DNA of 64,000 nt from Ralstonia sp. RRA (GCF_037023145.1 NZ_CP146091.1:744001-808000), one strand, 5' to 3'; shown: positions 35,775-44,621, counted from the first letter of the stretch. Notes: generated from the sequence alone by a model not told the origin. A program made the numbers and translations.

Positions 35775-36824
35775 GTGAGCGTCATGGCTACAAGGTCAGT
35801 GAGCCCCGCGTTGCATCGTTACGAGCCTGTCCGCGAGCGCGGCACGCTGCGCGCGTTCGGGCTGGCAGTCCTCACGCATCTGTTGCTGATCGCTTTCCTG
35901 TATTTTGGCGTGCAATGGCAGAGCAGCACGCCGCGCGGCGAAGAAGCCGAGTTGTGGGATGAGGCTGCGGTTCAGCAGGCCGTACAGACGGCGCCTCCTC
36001 CGCCCGAGGTGAAACCGGAGCCCGTTATCAAGGCGCCGCCAACCAAGGTGGAAGAGGAAGCCGACATCGCGCTGGAGCAGAAGCGCAAGCGCGAGCGGGA
36101 AGCCGCAGCAGCTGCCGCGCGCGAGGCTGAACTCGCCCGCCGGGCCGCCGAGGACCGCGCTGAAGCCCAGCGCCAGGCGCAGCTGAAAGCGCAGAAAGAA
36201 CAGCAGGCCCGCCAGGCGGAACTTCAACGCAAGGCCCAGGCCGAACAGCAGGCCAAGGAAAAGGCGGCCGCTGCTGAGGCGCAGGCCCGCAAGAATGCGC
36301 AACTGCAAGCCCAGGCGGAGGCCAAGGCCAAGGCAGATGCCGAAGCGAAGCAGAAGGAGCTGAAAGCCAAGGCTGCCGCAGATGCTAAGGCCAAGGCGGA
36401 TGCCGAGCGCAAGGCCAATGAATCGCGTGCCAACGCACAGCGCAAGGAGCAACTGGATCGCCTGCGTGCGATGGCCGGTGCTGCCGGCGCGACTGGCACC
36501 GTGGCCGGTTCTGGCGGCGGCGTTGGCAACGCAATGGGCACGGGCGGTACGTCATCGGCAGGGTATGCCGAACGCGTGCGTGCGAAGGTGCAGCCGAATA
36601 TCCATTTCTACGACGACACGACGGGCACCCCGATTGTGACGGTTCTTGTAGAAATGGCACCCGATGGCACTGTCTTGTCGCGCTCGGTGAAGAAAACAAG
36701 CGGATATCCGGCGTTGGACGAAGCTGTGCTGCGCGCGGTGGACGCTTCCAGTCCATTGCCGCGCGACACAAACGGCAAGGCGCCGTCGAGCGTGATTGTT
36801 GGCTTCAAACCGAAGAAGGGATAG
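35775..36824 (+). CDS. tolA: Tol-Pal system envelope-spanning protein TolA
   Basis: 349 aa. An N-terminal membrane helix (about 26-48, AFGLAVLTHLLLIAFLYFGV) anchors a long Lys/Ala/Glu/Gln-rich helical domain from about 95 to 235. A Gly-rich hinge (GTVAGSGGGVGNAMGTGG) leads to the C-terminal TolA domain (YAERVRAKVQPNIHFYDD ... PLPRDTNGKAPSS). TolA bridges TolQR to TolB-Pal. Start GTG at 35775 has GAGG 8 bases before it; an ATG 9 bases on is the alternative. Confidence 0.95.
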   Translation: MSVMATRSVSPALHRYEPVRERGTLRAFGLAVLTHLLLIAFLYFGVQWQSSTPRGEEAELWDEAAVQQAVQTAPPPPEVKPEPVIKAPPTKVEEEADIALEQKRKREREAAAAAAREAELARRAAEDRAEAQRQAQLKAQKEQQARQAELQRKAQAEQQAKEKAAAAEAQARKNAQLQAQAEAKAKADAEAKQKELKAKAAADAKAKADAERKANESRANAQRKEQLDRLRAMAGAAGATGTVAGSGGGVGNAMGTGGTSSAGYAERVRAKVQPNIHFYDDTTGTPIVTVLVEMAPDGTVLSRSVKKTSGYPALDEAVLRAVDASSPLPRDTNGKAPSSVIVGFKPKKG

Positions 36825-36869
36825 ACGCCTTAGGGCAGAACATGTCCTGAACGAGCTATGAGGATCGTG

Positions 36870-38165
36870 ATGCGGAAATTTTGGATTTCAAGACTTCGTC
36901 AAGCTGTGCAGGTCGGCTTGCTGATGGCATTGAGCATAGGAGTGGCTCGCGCCCAACTGTATGTCGAGATCACGGGGGCGGGCTCCAGCCAGTACCCGAT
37001 CGCCATCGCCAATTTCCAAGGAGAGGCGGGTATCCCGCAAAACCTGTCAGCCATCGTCCGCGCTGACCTTGCACACAGCGGGCGCTTCTCCAACGTGGAT
37101 GTCGCCGGCGCCGTGGTGCCGGACAATCCGGCCCCGGACCTGGGTGCCTGGAAAACCCGCGGTGCCGCTGCCTTCGTGGGCGGCACAGTGACCCGCAATG
37201 GCGACCGCTACGAAATCCGCTTCCGCCTGTACGACACCGCCAAGGGTGAGAGCCTGGGCGGTCTGTCGCTCACGCGCGGCCCTGGGCAATTGCGTCTGGC
37301 TGCGCATGAAATTGCCGACTACATCTACCAGAAGCTGATCGGTGAGCGCGGCGTGTTTGCGACGCGCCTGTCGTATGTGTCGAAGGTGGGCCGTCGCTAT
37401 CAGCTGCAAATTTCCGATTCGGATGGCGCCAACCCGCAGGTTGCGTTGACGAGCAACGAGCCGATCATCTCGCCGGCGTGGTCGCCGGACGGCACCAAGG
37501 TCGCGTACGTGTCGTTCGAGCTCAAGAAGCCGGTGGTATACGTGCACGATCTGGTGGCCGGTCGCCGCACGGTGATCTCGAACCAGAAGGGCAACAACTC
37601 GGCGCCGTCGTGGTCGCCGGATGGCCGCCGCGTGGCGGTGGCGCTCTCGCGTGACGGCAATACGCAGGTCTACGTGGTCAACGCCGATGGCTCGGGCCTG
37701 CGCCGTCTGACCCGTAGCAGCGCGATCGACACCGAGCCGTCGTTCTCGCCGGATGGCCGTTCGATCTATTTCACCAGCGACCGTGGCGGCGCACCGCAGA
37801 TCTATCGCATGTCTGCCGATGGCGAAGAGGCGGGCGGCGCGCAGCGCGTGACCTTCAAGGGCGGTTACAACACAAGCCCGCGCGTGTCGCCGGACGGCAA
37901 GCTGCTGGCCTACATCTCGCGCGTGGGCGGTGCCTTCCGCCTGTACACGCAGGATCTCACCAACGGCGACGTGAACGCGCTGACGGACACCTCCTACGAT
38001 GAGTCCCCGAGCTTTGCCGCCAATGGCAAGTTCATCCTGTATTCCACGCGCGTGGGCGGCAAGACGGTGCTGGCAGCCGTGTCCACCGATGGCCGTACGC
38101 GTCAGATTCTTTCCCTCCAGGCCGGCGAAGTTCGTGAGCCGGCGTGGGGTCCTTTCATGCAGTAA
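36870..38165 (+). CDS. tolB: Periplasmic Tol-Pal beta-propeller TolB
   Basis: 431 aa. A signal peptide ([11 protein letters not shown] ... [12 protein letters not shown]) is followed by the TolB N-terminal domain and a six-bladed propeller with repeated SPDG/WSPDG and SRDG motifs. TolB binds Pal and the TolA C-terminus. The ATG at 36870 is preferred because AGGATCG precedes it; an ATG at 36858 gives four more residues. Confidence 0.97.
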   Translation: MRKFWISRLRQAVQVGLLMALSIGVARAQLYVEITGAGSSQYPIAIANFQGEAGIPQNLSAIVRADLAHSGRFSNVDVAGAVVPDNPAPDLGAWKTRGAAAFVGGTVTRNGDRYEIRFRLYDTAKGESLGGLSLTRGPGQLRLAAHEIADYIYQKLIGERGVFATRLSYVSKVGRRYQLQISDSDGANPQVALTSNEPIISPAWSPDGTKVAYVSFELKKPVVYVHDLVAGRRTVISNQKGNNSAPSWSPDGRRVAVALSRDGNTQVYVVNADGSGLRRLTRSSAIDTEPSFSPDGRSIYFTSDRGGAPQIYRMSADGEEAGGAQRVTFKGGYNTSPRVSPDGKLLAYISRVGGAFRLYTQDLTNGDVNALTDTSYDESPSFAANGKFILYSTRVGGKTVLAAVSTDGRTRQILSLQAGEVREPAWGPFMQ

Positions 38166-38194
38166 CGAAGCAGTTCCTCTAGGAGAAATCGGAC

Positions 38195-38713
38195 ATGTCG
38201 AAGTCCCAAACCATGATCAAACTCGCAGCCATTGCCACGCTGCTGGCCCTGGGCGCTTGCAGCTCGGGCGTCAAGCTGGATGACACCGCCAAGAACGGCA
38301 CGGGCGGTGCAGGCACGGGCGCCGACACCCGCACGGTCACCCCGGTGGACGTGGGCCGTGACGAACTGACCGACCCGAACAGCCCGCTGGCCAAGCGCAG
38401 CATCTATTTCGATTTCGACAGCTACTCGGTCAAGTCGGAATACCAAGGTCTGCTGGGCCAGCACTCGCGCTACCTGCAGTCGCACAACCAGCGCAAGGTC
38501 CTGATCCAGGGCAACACCGACGAGCGCGGCACCAGCGAGTACAACCTGGCCCTGGGCCAGAAGCGTGCCGAGGCCGTGCGTCGTGCGCTGTCGTCGATGG
38601 GCGTGCCTGATAGCCAGATGGAAGCCGTGAGCTTGGGCAAGGAAAAGCCGCAGGCCACCGGTCACGACGAAGAGTCGTGGGCGCAGAACCGCCGCGCCGA
38701 CATCGTTTACTGA
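38195..38713 (+). CDS. pal: Peptidoglycan-associated lipoprotein Pal
   Basis: 172 aa. Lipoprotein signal with lipobox LLALGAC, then an OmpA C-terminal peptidoglycan-binding domain (SIYFDFDSYSVKSEYQGLLGQH ... IQGNTDERGTSEYNLALGQKRAEAVR ... QNRRADIVY). It tethers the outer membrane to the wall. AGGAGAAATCGGAC precedes the ATG. A terminator follows directly, so expression of cpoB beyond it may be uncoupled. Confidence 0.98.
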   Translation: MSKSQTMIKLAAIATLLALGACSSGVKLDDTAKNGTGGAGTGADTRTVTPVDVGRDELTDPNSPLAKRSIYFDFDSYSVKSEYQGLLGQHSRYLQSHNQRKVLIQGNTDERGTSEYNLALGQKRAEAVRRALSSMGVPDSQMEAVSLGKEKPQATGHDEESWAQNRRADIVY

Positions 38714-38736
38714 TCGGCATGGTTTGAAGTTGGACG

Positions 38737-38767
38737 CGCCGGCTGCGATGCTGCGGCCGGCGTTCTT
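38737..38767 (+). terminator. Terminator after pal
   Basis: CGCCGGCTGC pairs with GCGGCCGGCG (one T-G wobble) around GATGCT, followed by TTCTTA. It sits 24 bases after the pal stop and would end the tol-pal transcript before the palindromic element and cpoB. Confidence 0.65.
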
Positions 38768-38781
38768 ACGTTGGCAATCAT

Positions 38782-39053
38782 ATGGGTCTGTTGGTACCAA
38801 AAACGTACGCACGCAAGGGACAGATGAGCCGCAGGGCTAGGCGTGGACAGCGCCGCTTGGTTATTCCAAGCAAGCTGGCCACAACGACGCCATGCGGCTC
38901 ATCTGTCCCTTGCCCTTCGGGTTGGCTCGAGCGGGGGCCATCTGCTTTGTCGGCGTGCCTTGCAAAGGGAATGACCCTTTGCGGCGGCATCCTTCGCGCA
39001 TCTGGCCCCCGCTCGGGCCAACGTGCGCACGTTTTTGGTACCAACAGACCCAT
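38782..39053. repeat. 272-bp three-armed palindromic element between pal and cpoB
   Basis: Outer terminal inverted repeats of 32 bases (38782-38813 and 39022-39053) match at 31 positions and begin ATGGGTCTGTTGGTACC. Inside are two separate long hairpins. Hairpin A has 20/20 paired arms (38813-38832, 38894-38913) and a nested GCTTGG-TTATT-CCAAGC. Hairpin B has 19/20 paired arms (38921-38940, 39003-39022) and a nested GCAAAGGG-AATGA-CCCTTTGC. The whole can fold as a three-way junction. No transposase is encoded and no target-site duplication is visible. It looks like a MITE-type element or a large structured repeat. Confidence 0.85.
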
Positions 39054-39060
39054 GACTACG

Positions 39061-39837
39061 ATGATGAAACAGCGCGCGTATGACACCATGCGTCGGGCCA
39101 TCCTGATGGCGACGCTTGTCGCGGGTAGCGCCCTGACCATGGCTGGCCCGGCGGCAGCAGGGGTGTTTGACGACGATGAGGCGCGTCGCGCCATCATCGA
39201 CATGCGCGAGAAGTTCAACACCTTCCAGTCGAGCGCGGCGCAGCGTATCGACCAGAACAGCCGTAACCTGATCGACGCGCAGAACCAGATCGAGACGCTC
39301 AAGTCCGAAGTGGCGCGCCTGCGTGGCCAGAACGAGGTGCTGCAGAATTCTGTCGACACGCTGACCAAGCAGCAGAAGGATTACTACGCCGACCTCGACG
39401 CGCGTCTGAAGAAATTCGAGCCGCAACAGGCCACGGTGGAAGGCCGCGAAGGCACAGTCCAGCCCGGCGAGAAGGATGAGTATGACGCCGCGCTCAAGCG
39501 GTTCCAGGGCGGTGATTTCAAGGGGGCGGGCAACCAGTTCTCGGCCTTCGTGAAGAAGTATCCGCAGAGCCCGTATCTGCCGCTGGCGCACTTCTGGCTG
39601 GGCAACGCGCTGTATGCGCAGCGTGACTACAAGGGGTCGAGCTACGTGCTGGAGAGCATGGCACGCGCCAACCCGCAGCACCCGAAAGCGGCCGATGCAC
39701 TGTTGCAAGTGGCAACCAACCAGGGTGAATCGGGCCAGAAGGCCGCCGCACGCAAGACGCTGGAAGCAGTGGTTGCCCAGTACCCGGGCAGCGAGCAGGC
39801 CAAGACTGCGGAAAGCCGCCTGAAGACGATGCGCTGA
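39061..39837 (+). CDS. cpoB: Tol-Pal accessory protein CpoB (YbgF)
   Basis: 258 aa from ATG 39061. A signal peptide (MRRAILMATLVAGSALTMAGPAAAG) is followed by an N-terminal coiled-coil segment (REKFNTFQSSAAQRIDQNSRNLIDAQNQIETLKSE in outline) and three TPR repeats (YDAALKRFQGGDFKGAGNQFSAF, then PLAHFWLGNALYAQRDYKGSS). CpoB coordinates Tol-Pal with PBP1B. The start is uncertain: ATGs at 39052, 39061, 39064 and 39088 are in frame and none has a clear ribosome-binding site, because the palindromic element ends at 39053. Confidence 0.9.
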   Translation: MMKQRAYDTMRRAILMATLVAGSALTMAGPAAAGVFDDDEARRAIIDMREKFNTFQSSAAQRIDQNSRNLIDAQNQIETLKSEVARLRGQNEVLQNSVDTLTKQQKDYYADLDARLKKFEPQQATVEGREGTVQPGEKDEYDAALKRFQGGDFKGAGNQFSAFVKKYPQSPYLPLAHFWLGNALYAQRDYKGSSYVLESMARANPQHPKAADALLQVATNQGESGQKAAARKTLEAVVAQYPGSEQAKTAESRLKTMR

Positions 39838-39865
39838 TCGCTGAATCGCTTCTGTGATGGATTGA

Positions 39866-39898
39866 CGCCCGCCCGTGACTGCACTGGCGGGCGTTTTT
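39866..39898 (+). terminator. Terminator after cpoB
   Basis: CGCCCGCC pairs with GGCGGGCG around a 12-base loop and is followed by TTTTT. It lies 29 bases past the cpoB stop. Confidence 0.85.
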
Positions 39899-40003
39899 CA
39901 TGGCAGCGCGCCGATGAGCGGTATGTGCGGCAAGGAGCGCGGCCAGCGTGGCGGCGCGCTAAAATGCGGACCTTCTCCTGATGTGCTCCACAAGACTTCG
40001 CCC

Positions 40004-40678
40004 ATGAAAAAACGCGCCATTGTCCTGCTGTCCGGCGGGCTGGACTCCGCTACCGTGCTCGCCATGGCCAATGCCGATGGCTTTGAGACCTACGCGCTGT
40101 CGATGCGCTACGGCCAGCGCCATTCGTCTGAGCTGGAAGCGGCCAAGAAGGTGGCGGCTGCGCTCGGTGCCGTGCGCCACGAGATCGTCGATCTGGATCT
40201 GCGCAAGTTCGGTGGCTCCGCGCTGACTGACGACACGCTCGACGTGCCAACCGAGGGTGCCCACGACGGCATTCCCATCACCTATGTGCCGGCGCGCAAC
40301 ACCATCATGCTGTCGCTGGCGCTTGGCTGGGCCGAGGCCGTCGGTGCGCGTGACCTGTTTTTCGGCGCCAATGCGGTCGACTACTCCGGCTACCCGGACT
40401 GCCGCCCCGAATACGTTGCTGCGTATGAGACGCTGGCCAACCTAGCCACCAAGGCCGGCGTGGAAGGCGAGCACATCCGCGTAAACGCGCCCATCATCGC
40501 CATGACCAAGGCGGAGATCATCCAGGCCGGCGCGCGACTGGGCGTCGACTATGGCATGACGGTGTCGTGCTACAAGGCTGACGAAGAAGGCCGTGCCTGC
40601 GGCGTATGCGATTCGTGTCGTATCCGCAAGGCGGGCTTTGAGGCGGCCGGCGTACCCGACCCGACGCGCTACGTCTGA
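40004..40678 (+). CDS. queC: 7-cyano-7-deazaguanine synthase QueC
   Basis: 224 aa. The PP-loop [16 protein letters not shown] is at the N-terminus, [18 protein letters not shown] is a QueC signature, and a C-terminal zinc cluster C-x7-C-x2-C-x2-C is seen around [17 protein letters not shown]. It converts 7-carboxy-7-deazaguanine to preQ0 in queuosine synthesis. The ATG at 40004 ([12 protein letters not shown]) is the standard start; a longer frame upstream is not conserved. The next gene starts 4 bases later. Confidence 0.97.
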   Translation: MKKRAIVLLSGGLDSATVLAMANADGFETYALSMRYGQRHSSELEAAKKVAAALGAVRHEIVDLDLRKFGGSALTDDTLDVPTEGAHDGIPITYVPARNTIMLSLALGWAEAVGARDLFFGANAVDYSGYPDCRPEYVAAYETLANLATKAGVEGEHIRVNAPIIAMTKAEIIQAGARLGVDYGMTVSCYKADEEGRACGVCDSCRIRKAGFEAAGVPDPTRYV

Positions 40679-40682
40679 CGCC

Positions 40683-41798
40683 ATGCCCGAACTCGATATC
40701 AACGCGCTCTCCCACACGGTGCTGTGGGCGACCTTTGCGCTCACCTTTGTGTTTGGCGCGCTTCTGCAGCGCACGCACTTCTGCACGATGGGTGCGGTGT
40801 CCGACGCCATCAACATCGGTGACTGGAGCCGCGTGCGCATGTGGGTGCTCGCCATTGGCGTGGCCATGATCGGCACGGGTGTGCTGAGCTGGCTGGGCCT
40901 GATCGATACAAGCAAGACCCTCTACACAGCCAACAAGCTGCTGTGGCTGTCGTCGCTGGTGGGTGGGTTGCTGTTCGGCTTCGGGATGGTGCTGGGATCG
41001 GGTTGCGGCAGCAAGACGCTGGTGCGCATCGGCGGCGGCAATCTCAAGTCGGTGGTGGTGTTCGTATTCCTCGGGTTGTCGGCGTACATGACGCTCAAGG
41101 GCGTGTTTGGCGTGGTGCGCGTGGCGACCGTCGACAACGTGGCGATGATGCTGCCGACCCCGCAGGACTTGCCGAGCGTGCTGGGCCATGCGCTGTCGGT
41201 CGATGTGCGTACGCTGCGTCTGGCACTCGCGCTGGTGATTGGCGGGGCGCTGTCGCTGTGGGCGCTGCTCGGGCGTGACTTCCGTACGGTCGACAATCTG
41301 CTCGGCGGTATTGGCGTCGGGCTCATCATCGTGGCCATGTGGTACGTGTCGGGCCACCTCGGCTATGTGCAGGAAGATCCGAACACGCTGCAGGAGGCGT
41401 TCGTCGCCACCAACAGCGGCCGCATGGAGGCGCTGAGCTTCGTCGCCCCCGTGTCGTACACGCTCGAGTGGTTGATGTTCTTCAGCGATACGTCGCGCGT
41501 GCTGACGGTGGGCATCGTGAGTGTGCTGGGTGTGATTGCTGGCTCGGCCGTGGTGGCGCTGGCCACGCGCACGTTCCGCTGGGAAGGTTTTGCCAATGCC
41601 GAAGACACCGGCAATCACATCATCGGCGGCATCCTGATGGGTGCAGGCGGTGTGACGGCGCTGGGTTGCACGATCGGGCAGGGCTTGTCGGGCGTGTCGA
41701 CACTGGCGATCGGTTCGTTCATCGCCGTGGCGGGTATCCTGATTGGCGCGGTGCTCGCATTCCGCTACCAGGTGTGGCGGATGGAACGCCTGGTTTGA
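40683..41798 (+). CDS. YeeE/YedE family sulfur-compound transporter
   Basis: 371 aa with about ten membrane helices. Two SulP-like YeeE motifs with conserved cysteines are seen: RTHFCTMGAVSDA with GSGCGSKTLVRIGGGNLKS, and GGILMGAGGVTALGCTIGQGLSG. The YeeE/YedE family imports thiosulfate or related sulfur compounds, and the cysteines are thought to relay the substrate. It starts 4 bases after queC and is probably co-transcribed, though no functional link to queuosine is known. Confidence 0.92.
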   Translation: MPELDINALSHTVLWATFALTFVFGALLQRTHFCTMGAVSDAINIGDWSRVRMWVLAIGVAMIGTGVLSWLGLIDTSKTLYTANKLLWLSSLVGGLLFGFGMVLGSGCGSKTLVRIGGGNLKSVVVFVFLGLSAYMTLKGVFGVVRVATVDNVAMMLPTPQDLPSVLGHALSVDVRTLRLALALVIGGALSLWALLGRDFRTVDNLLGGIGVGLIIVAMWYVSGHLGYVQEDPNTLQEAFVATNSGRMEALSFVAPVSYTLEWLMFFSDTSRVLTVGIVSVLGVIAGSAVVALATRTFRWEGFANAEDTGNHIIGGILMGAGGVTALGCTIGQGLSGVSTLAIGSFIAVAGILIGAVLAFRYQVWRMERLV

Positions 41799-41809
41799 GT
41801 TGAGGGGCG

Positions 41810-41839
41810 TTGACAGAGTCGCAGAAATCTTCCTATAAT
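41810..41839 (+). promoter_or_regulatory. Consensus promoter of tRNA-Lys
   Basis: TTGACA (41810-41815) and TATAAT (41834-41839), both perfect consensus hexamers, are separated by 18 bases. The tRNA starts 12 bases after the -10. Confidence 0.9.
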
Positions 41840-41850
41840 CGCGGTCTTTG

Positions 41851-41926
41851 GGGTCTTTAGCTCAGTCGGTAGAGCAGTAGACTTTTAATCTATTGGTCGC
41901 GGGTTCGAATCCCGCAGGACCCACCA
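41851..41926 (+). tRNA. tRNA-Lys (anticodon TTT)
   Basis: A 76-nt cloverleaf with encoded CCA. The acceptor GGGTCTT pairs with AGGACCC (one G-T pair). Anticodon stem GTAGA/TCTAT encloses CTTTTAA, anticodon TTT. D arm AGCTCAGTCGGTAGAGC and T arm GGTTCGAATCC are standard. It borders the IS and glycan island. Confidence 0.97.
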
Positions 41927-41936
41927 AATTTCAGAG

Positions 41937-41966
41937 GGCCCGGCAGGAAATTGCCGGGCCTTTTGC
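41937..41966 (+). terminator. Terminator of tRNA-Lys
   Basis: GGCCCGGCA pairs perfectly with TGCCGGGCC around GGAAAT and is followed by TTTTG. It begins 11 bases after the tRNA. Confidence 0.9.
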
Positions 41967-42177
41967 GTTTTCTCGGGGTTATGCCGGGGCTAGGCCGTGG
42001 TGGGCGGGCCTCCTGCGTGCTGCTTGTGGGCACTACGCACTTAAAGTCCCGTGCCTCGTCCTCAAGCGCCACCAGGGTCGAAGGGGGCTGTGGTGTTGGG
42101 GCCGCGGTGAAATTGCTGCAGGATCATTCACCTCCGATTATTAATGGGTGGGGGTGGTGCGTGACCCTACACCGGAA

Positions 42178-43061
42178 TTAGTACCGTCCAGAAGTGGAAA
42201 TTTCCGGCGTCGTTGATTCGTCCGCCGAGGTGTTTTTCCTTGCCTGACGGGCGAATTCGGCGGGTGTCGCCCACTGCAGTGCGGAGTGGGGACGGCTCTC
42301 GTTGTAGTACCTCCGCCAGTCGGCGATTTTGCTCCGAGCATCGTCCAAGGACAAGAACCAGTGCTCGTTCAGGCATTCCTGCCGGAACCGCCCGTTGAAG
42401 CTTTCCACCTTGGCATTGTCGGTCGGCGTGCCTGGCCGGCTGAAGTCGAGTTCCACGCCGTGCTCGTATGCCCACCGGTCCATCGCCTTCGAGATGAATT
42501 CGCTGCCATTGTCCACCTTGATGGTCTGAGGCGCGCCGCGCTCGGCAACCACTTCGTCAAGCACTCGCACAACGTCTTCCCCTTCAGGCTTTGGCCGACT
42601 TCGATGGCCAAGCTTTCTCTGGTGTAGTTGTCCACCACGGTCAACGCGCGCAGGCGCCGACCATCAAACAAGGCATCGGATACAAAGTCCATGCTCCAGA
42701 TTTCGTTGATAGCCGTGACGATGCTCTTGGGCTGGCGTAGCCGCGCCGACTTGTTGCGCTTGGGACGCTTATGCCGCAGCGACAGACCTTCGGCCCGGTA
42801 CAAGCGATAAACACGTTTGTGATTGTCTTTCCAGCCTTCCCGCTGCAGCATCACGTGCACCCGGCGATAGCCGTAGTGCACGCGTGTGGCCGCTATCTCT
42901 TTGATGCGTGCAAGCAATGCCGACGAGTCCCGAGCAACCGACCGATACCCATACAGCGAGCGTGACATGTGGAACAACGCGCAAGCCTTAGTCAGGCTCA
43001 CACGATAGCGGTCACGCAACTCGTCAATCAGCGTGCGCTTGCGGGAAGGCTTCAGAGCTTT
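42178..43061 (-). pseudogene. IS407-like transposase orfB, frameshifted
   Basis: DDE integrase-core transposase of the IS3 family in two frames. The first part (from about 43061 to 42583) reads RDRYRVSLTKACALFHMSRS through DNYTRESLAIEVGQSLKG with the first Asp in SMDF. The second (about 42578-42178) reads RVLDEVVAERGAPQTIKVDNGSEF with the second Asp and FNGRFRQECLNEHWF with the Glu. A single missing base in the C run at 42579-42582 separates them. A second indel at the orfA-orfB slippery site also seems present. Confidence 0.88.
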
Positions 43062-43317
43062 TTGAGAGCACGTCCTGCAGCATGGCCTTATCCAGGCTCA
43101 GGTCCGCCACCAGCCGCTTGAGCTTCGCATTCTCCTCCTCGAGCTGCCGCATCCGGCGCAGCTCCGAAGGGCCGACGCCCCCGTACTTCTTCTTCCAGTT
43201 GTAGAAGGTCGCCTCGCTGATGCCCAGCTTGCGACACACCTCCTCGACCTTCGTACCCAGTTCCGCTTGCTTGAGCGCGAACGCTATCTGCGCCTCAGTG
43301 AACTTGCTCGTCTTCAT
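43024..43317 (-). CDS. IS407-like transposase orfA
   Basis: 97 aa. The helix-turn-helix (MKTSKFTEAQIAFALKQAELG ... VEEVCRKLGISEATFYNWKKKYGG) and a leucine-zipper tail (LRRMRQLEEENAKLKRLVADLSLDKAMLQDVL) are typical of IS3-family OrfA. The family normally shifts -1 into orfB at an A6G site. Here the run has only five A (43059-43063), orfB lies in the +1 frame, and orfA ends with an off-family tail SSEAFPQAHAD. This suggests one A was lost. Confidence 0.88.
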   Translation of the reverse strand: MKTSKFTEAQIAFALKQAELGTKVEEVCRKLGISEATFYNWKKKYGGVGPSELRRMRQLEEENAKLKRLVADLSLDKAMLQDVLSKSSEAFPQAHAD

Positions 43318-43443
43318 GGCATGTCTTCCATTTCAAATCATGAAAATCATGCCGGATTCTCTACTTCTCAGCTGTACTGTTTCTTGGTGTAGGGTCAGGT
43401 CACAATGAACACCCACCGCAAAAATCTGGATGACATGGCCGCG

Positions 43444-44250
43444 TTATTTGGGGTTGTATTTCCCAAGGCACGCTGCAACCAGCGTGCGCATGAGCTTCCA
43501 GTTTCCCCGCATGCCACCGATCTTGGTTGGCACCGGACCATCACTCGGGTAGGAGCGTCGTGTCGCGAGTTCCACACAGCGGTAGCCCAATTTCGGCGCG
43601 CGATAGGAAAGATAGGCCAGCAATTCGTAGTCGGCGAAGTCCGTGCGGAAGATGTTGACCTTCGGGTCCAGCAGCAGACGGGCGCTGTAACCGCGGAACC
43701 CCTGAGTCGTATCGGTCCAGTGAAAACCCGATGCGAGTGATAGCAGGGGGGCGTGGATCAGTCGTATAGCCAGCGATCGGCTCAACGGCGTGTTTTCTTC
43801 TTGTCCACCTCGAACGAAGCGCGAAGCCTGGACAAAGTCGTAGCCGTCATCCAAGGCGGCAATGAAGCGCGAGATGGCTTCCGGGTCATCTTTGTCATTA
43901 CCATCAATCGTGACGATTGAGCGGTAACCTTCTTTCAGGCAGTAGGCATAGGCACACCGTAACTGTGCGCTGAGCCGGCCCGGCGCCGTTTTCTCGAGCA
44001 GGGTGCGTACGCGATTCGCATCCAGCATCGTGGTCTCGAGCGATCCGTCCGTGCTGCCTCCGTCCACGATGACAATGTCGGCCTGGTCGGCGATGCCGCA
44101 AGACATCATTCTCGTCAGCAGGTTTTGGATCCGACGGCCTTCGTTGATGACAGGAATGACGATTGCGGTATCGGACGTCTTCGGGCACTCCAGTCGCACT
44201 TCATATGCGGGGACGTGCCACTGCGCGTCGATTTGCGATGCGACGGTCAT
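43444..44250 (-). CDS. Family 2 glycosyltransferase (last gene of glycan operon)
   Basis: 268 aa from MTVASQIDAQWH. A GT-A fold starts at TAIVIPVINEGRRIQNLL, with DGGSTDGS, then TIDGNDKDDPEAISRF as the acidic metal-binding region. It resembles dolichol-phosphate-mannose/ArnC-type transferases that load sugars onto undecaprenyl phosphate, but without visible C-terminal membrane helices. It follows a small multidrug-resistance-like membrane protein by 8 bases, an arrangement like arnC with arnE/F-type flippase subunits. Donor sugar unknown. Confidence 0.85.
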   Translation of the reverse strand: MTVASQIDAQWHVPAYEVRLECPKTSDTAIVIPVINEGRRIQNLLTRMMSCGIADQADIVIVDGGSTDGSLETTMLDANRVRTLLEKTAPGRLSAQLRCAYAYCLKEGYRSIVTIDGNDKDDPEAISRFIAALDDGYDFVQASRFVRGGQEENTPLSRSLAIRLIHAPLLSLASGFHWTDTTQGFRGYSARLLLDPKVNIFRTDFADYELLAYLSYRAPKLGYRCVELATRRSYPSDGPVPTKIGGMRGNWKLMRTLVAACLGKYNPK

Positions 44251-44258
44251 AGGGTATT

Positions 44259-44621
44259 TCAGTGTGATGTGTTGAGGCTGATGAATACGACGCCAGTGGT
44301 CACCAAGATCAGGCCGACAATGGTGTTCCACCGGAAGGTCTCGCCAAGCAGGAAGGCTGAGGCGCAGGCGACTGCGCCGATGGCACCCGCCGTCAGGATG
44401 GGGTGAGCGACATTTAACGGGAGCCTGGAAAGAGCTGCGGCATAGAGCACGAACGCGCAACCGTAAAGGAAGATGCCAAGGAGCAGAACTCGGTTCGTGG
44501 CTAGCTGCAACAGCATGGCCGGCGAGGTGGGCGCCGTGCGCATCGCAACCTTGATCAGCACGCTGGCAGACGCATTCGACAGAATGCCGGCGACGACGAT
44601 AGCAACATTGATCCAGTTCAT
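44259..44621 (-). CDS. SMR/EamA-like four-helix membrane protein, possible lipid-linked sugar flippase subunit
   Basis: 120 aa with four hydrophobic helices (INVAIVVAGILSNASASVLIKVAM, LLLGIFLYGCAFVLYAAAL, HPILTAGAIGAVACASAFLLGE, TIVGLILVTTGVVFISLN). The pattern matches the half-size EmrE/ArnE-type family. The start ATG overlaps the upstream gene by 4 bases. Next to an ArnC-like glycosyltransferase, translocation of an undecaprenyl-linked sugar is the best guess; a drug efflux role is less likely from context. Confidence 0.82.
   Translation of the reverse strand: MNWINVAIVVAGILSNASASVLIKVAMRTAPTSPAMLLQLATNRVLLLGIFLYGCAFVLYAAALSRLPLNVAHPILTAGAIGAVACASAFLLGETFRWNTIVGLILVTTGVVFISLNTSH

Larger units (their letters stand above)
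42162..43397 (-). mobile_element. Decayed IS3-family element, IS407-like
   Basis: About 1236 bp bounded by the inverted repeat TGACCCTACACC (42162-42173 and complement 43386-43397), with imperfect similarity continuing inward for ~35 bases (shared AGTAC, GAGAAGT/CAGAAGT and TCCGGC). It carries orfA and orfB of the IS407 subgroup on the minus strand. No 4-base target duplication flanks the ends (TGCG versus GGTC), so ends may have been rearranged. orfB is broken by indels, so the copy is inactive on its own. Confidence 0.9.

Noticed and set aside
38778..39368. Open frame reading antisense through the palindromic element into cpoB
   Set aside because: It exists only because the inverted repeats are open in both directions; no protein motif.
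41851..43443. Site-specific integration at tRNA-Lys
   Set aside because: I found no duplicate of the tRNA 3' end downstream and no integrase, so the island boundary is not a proven attachment site.
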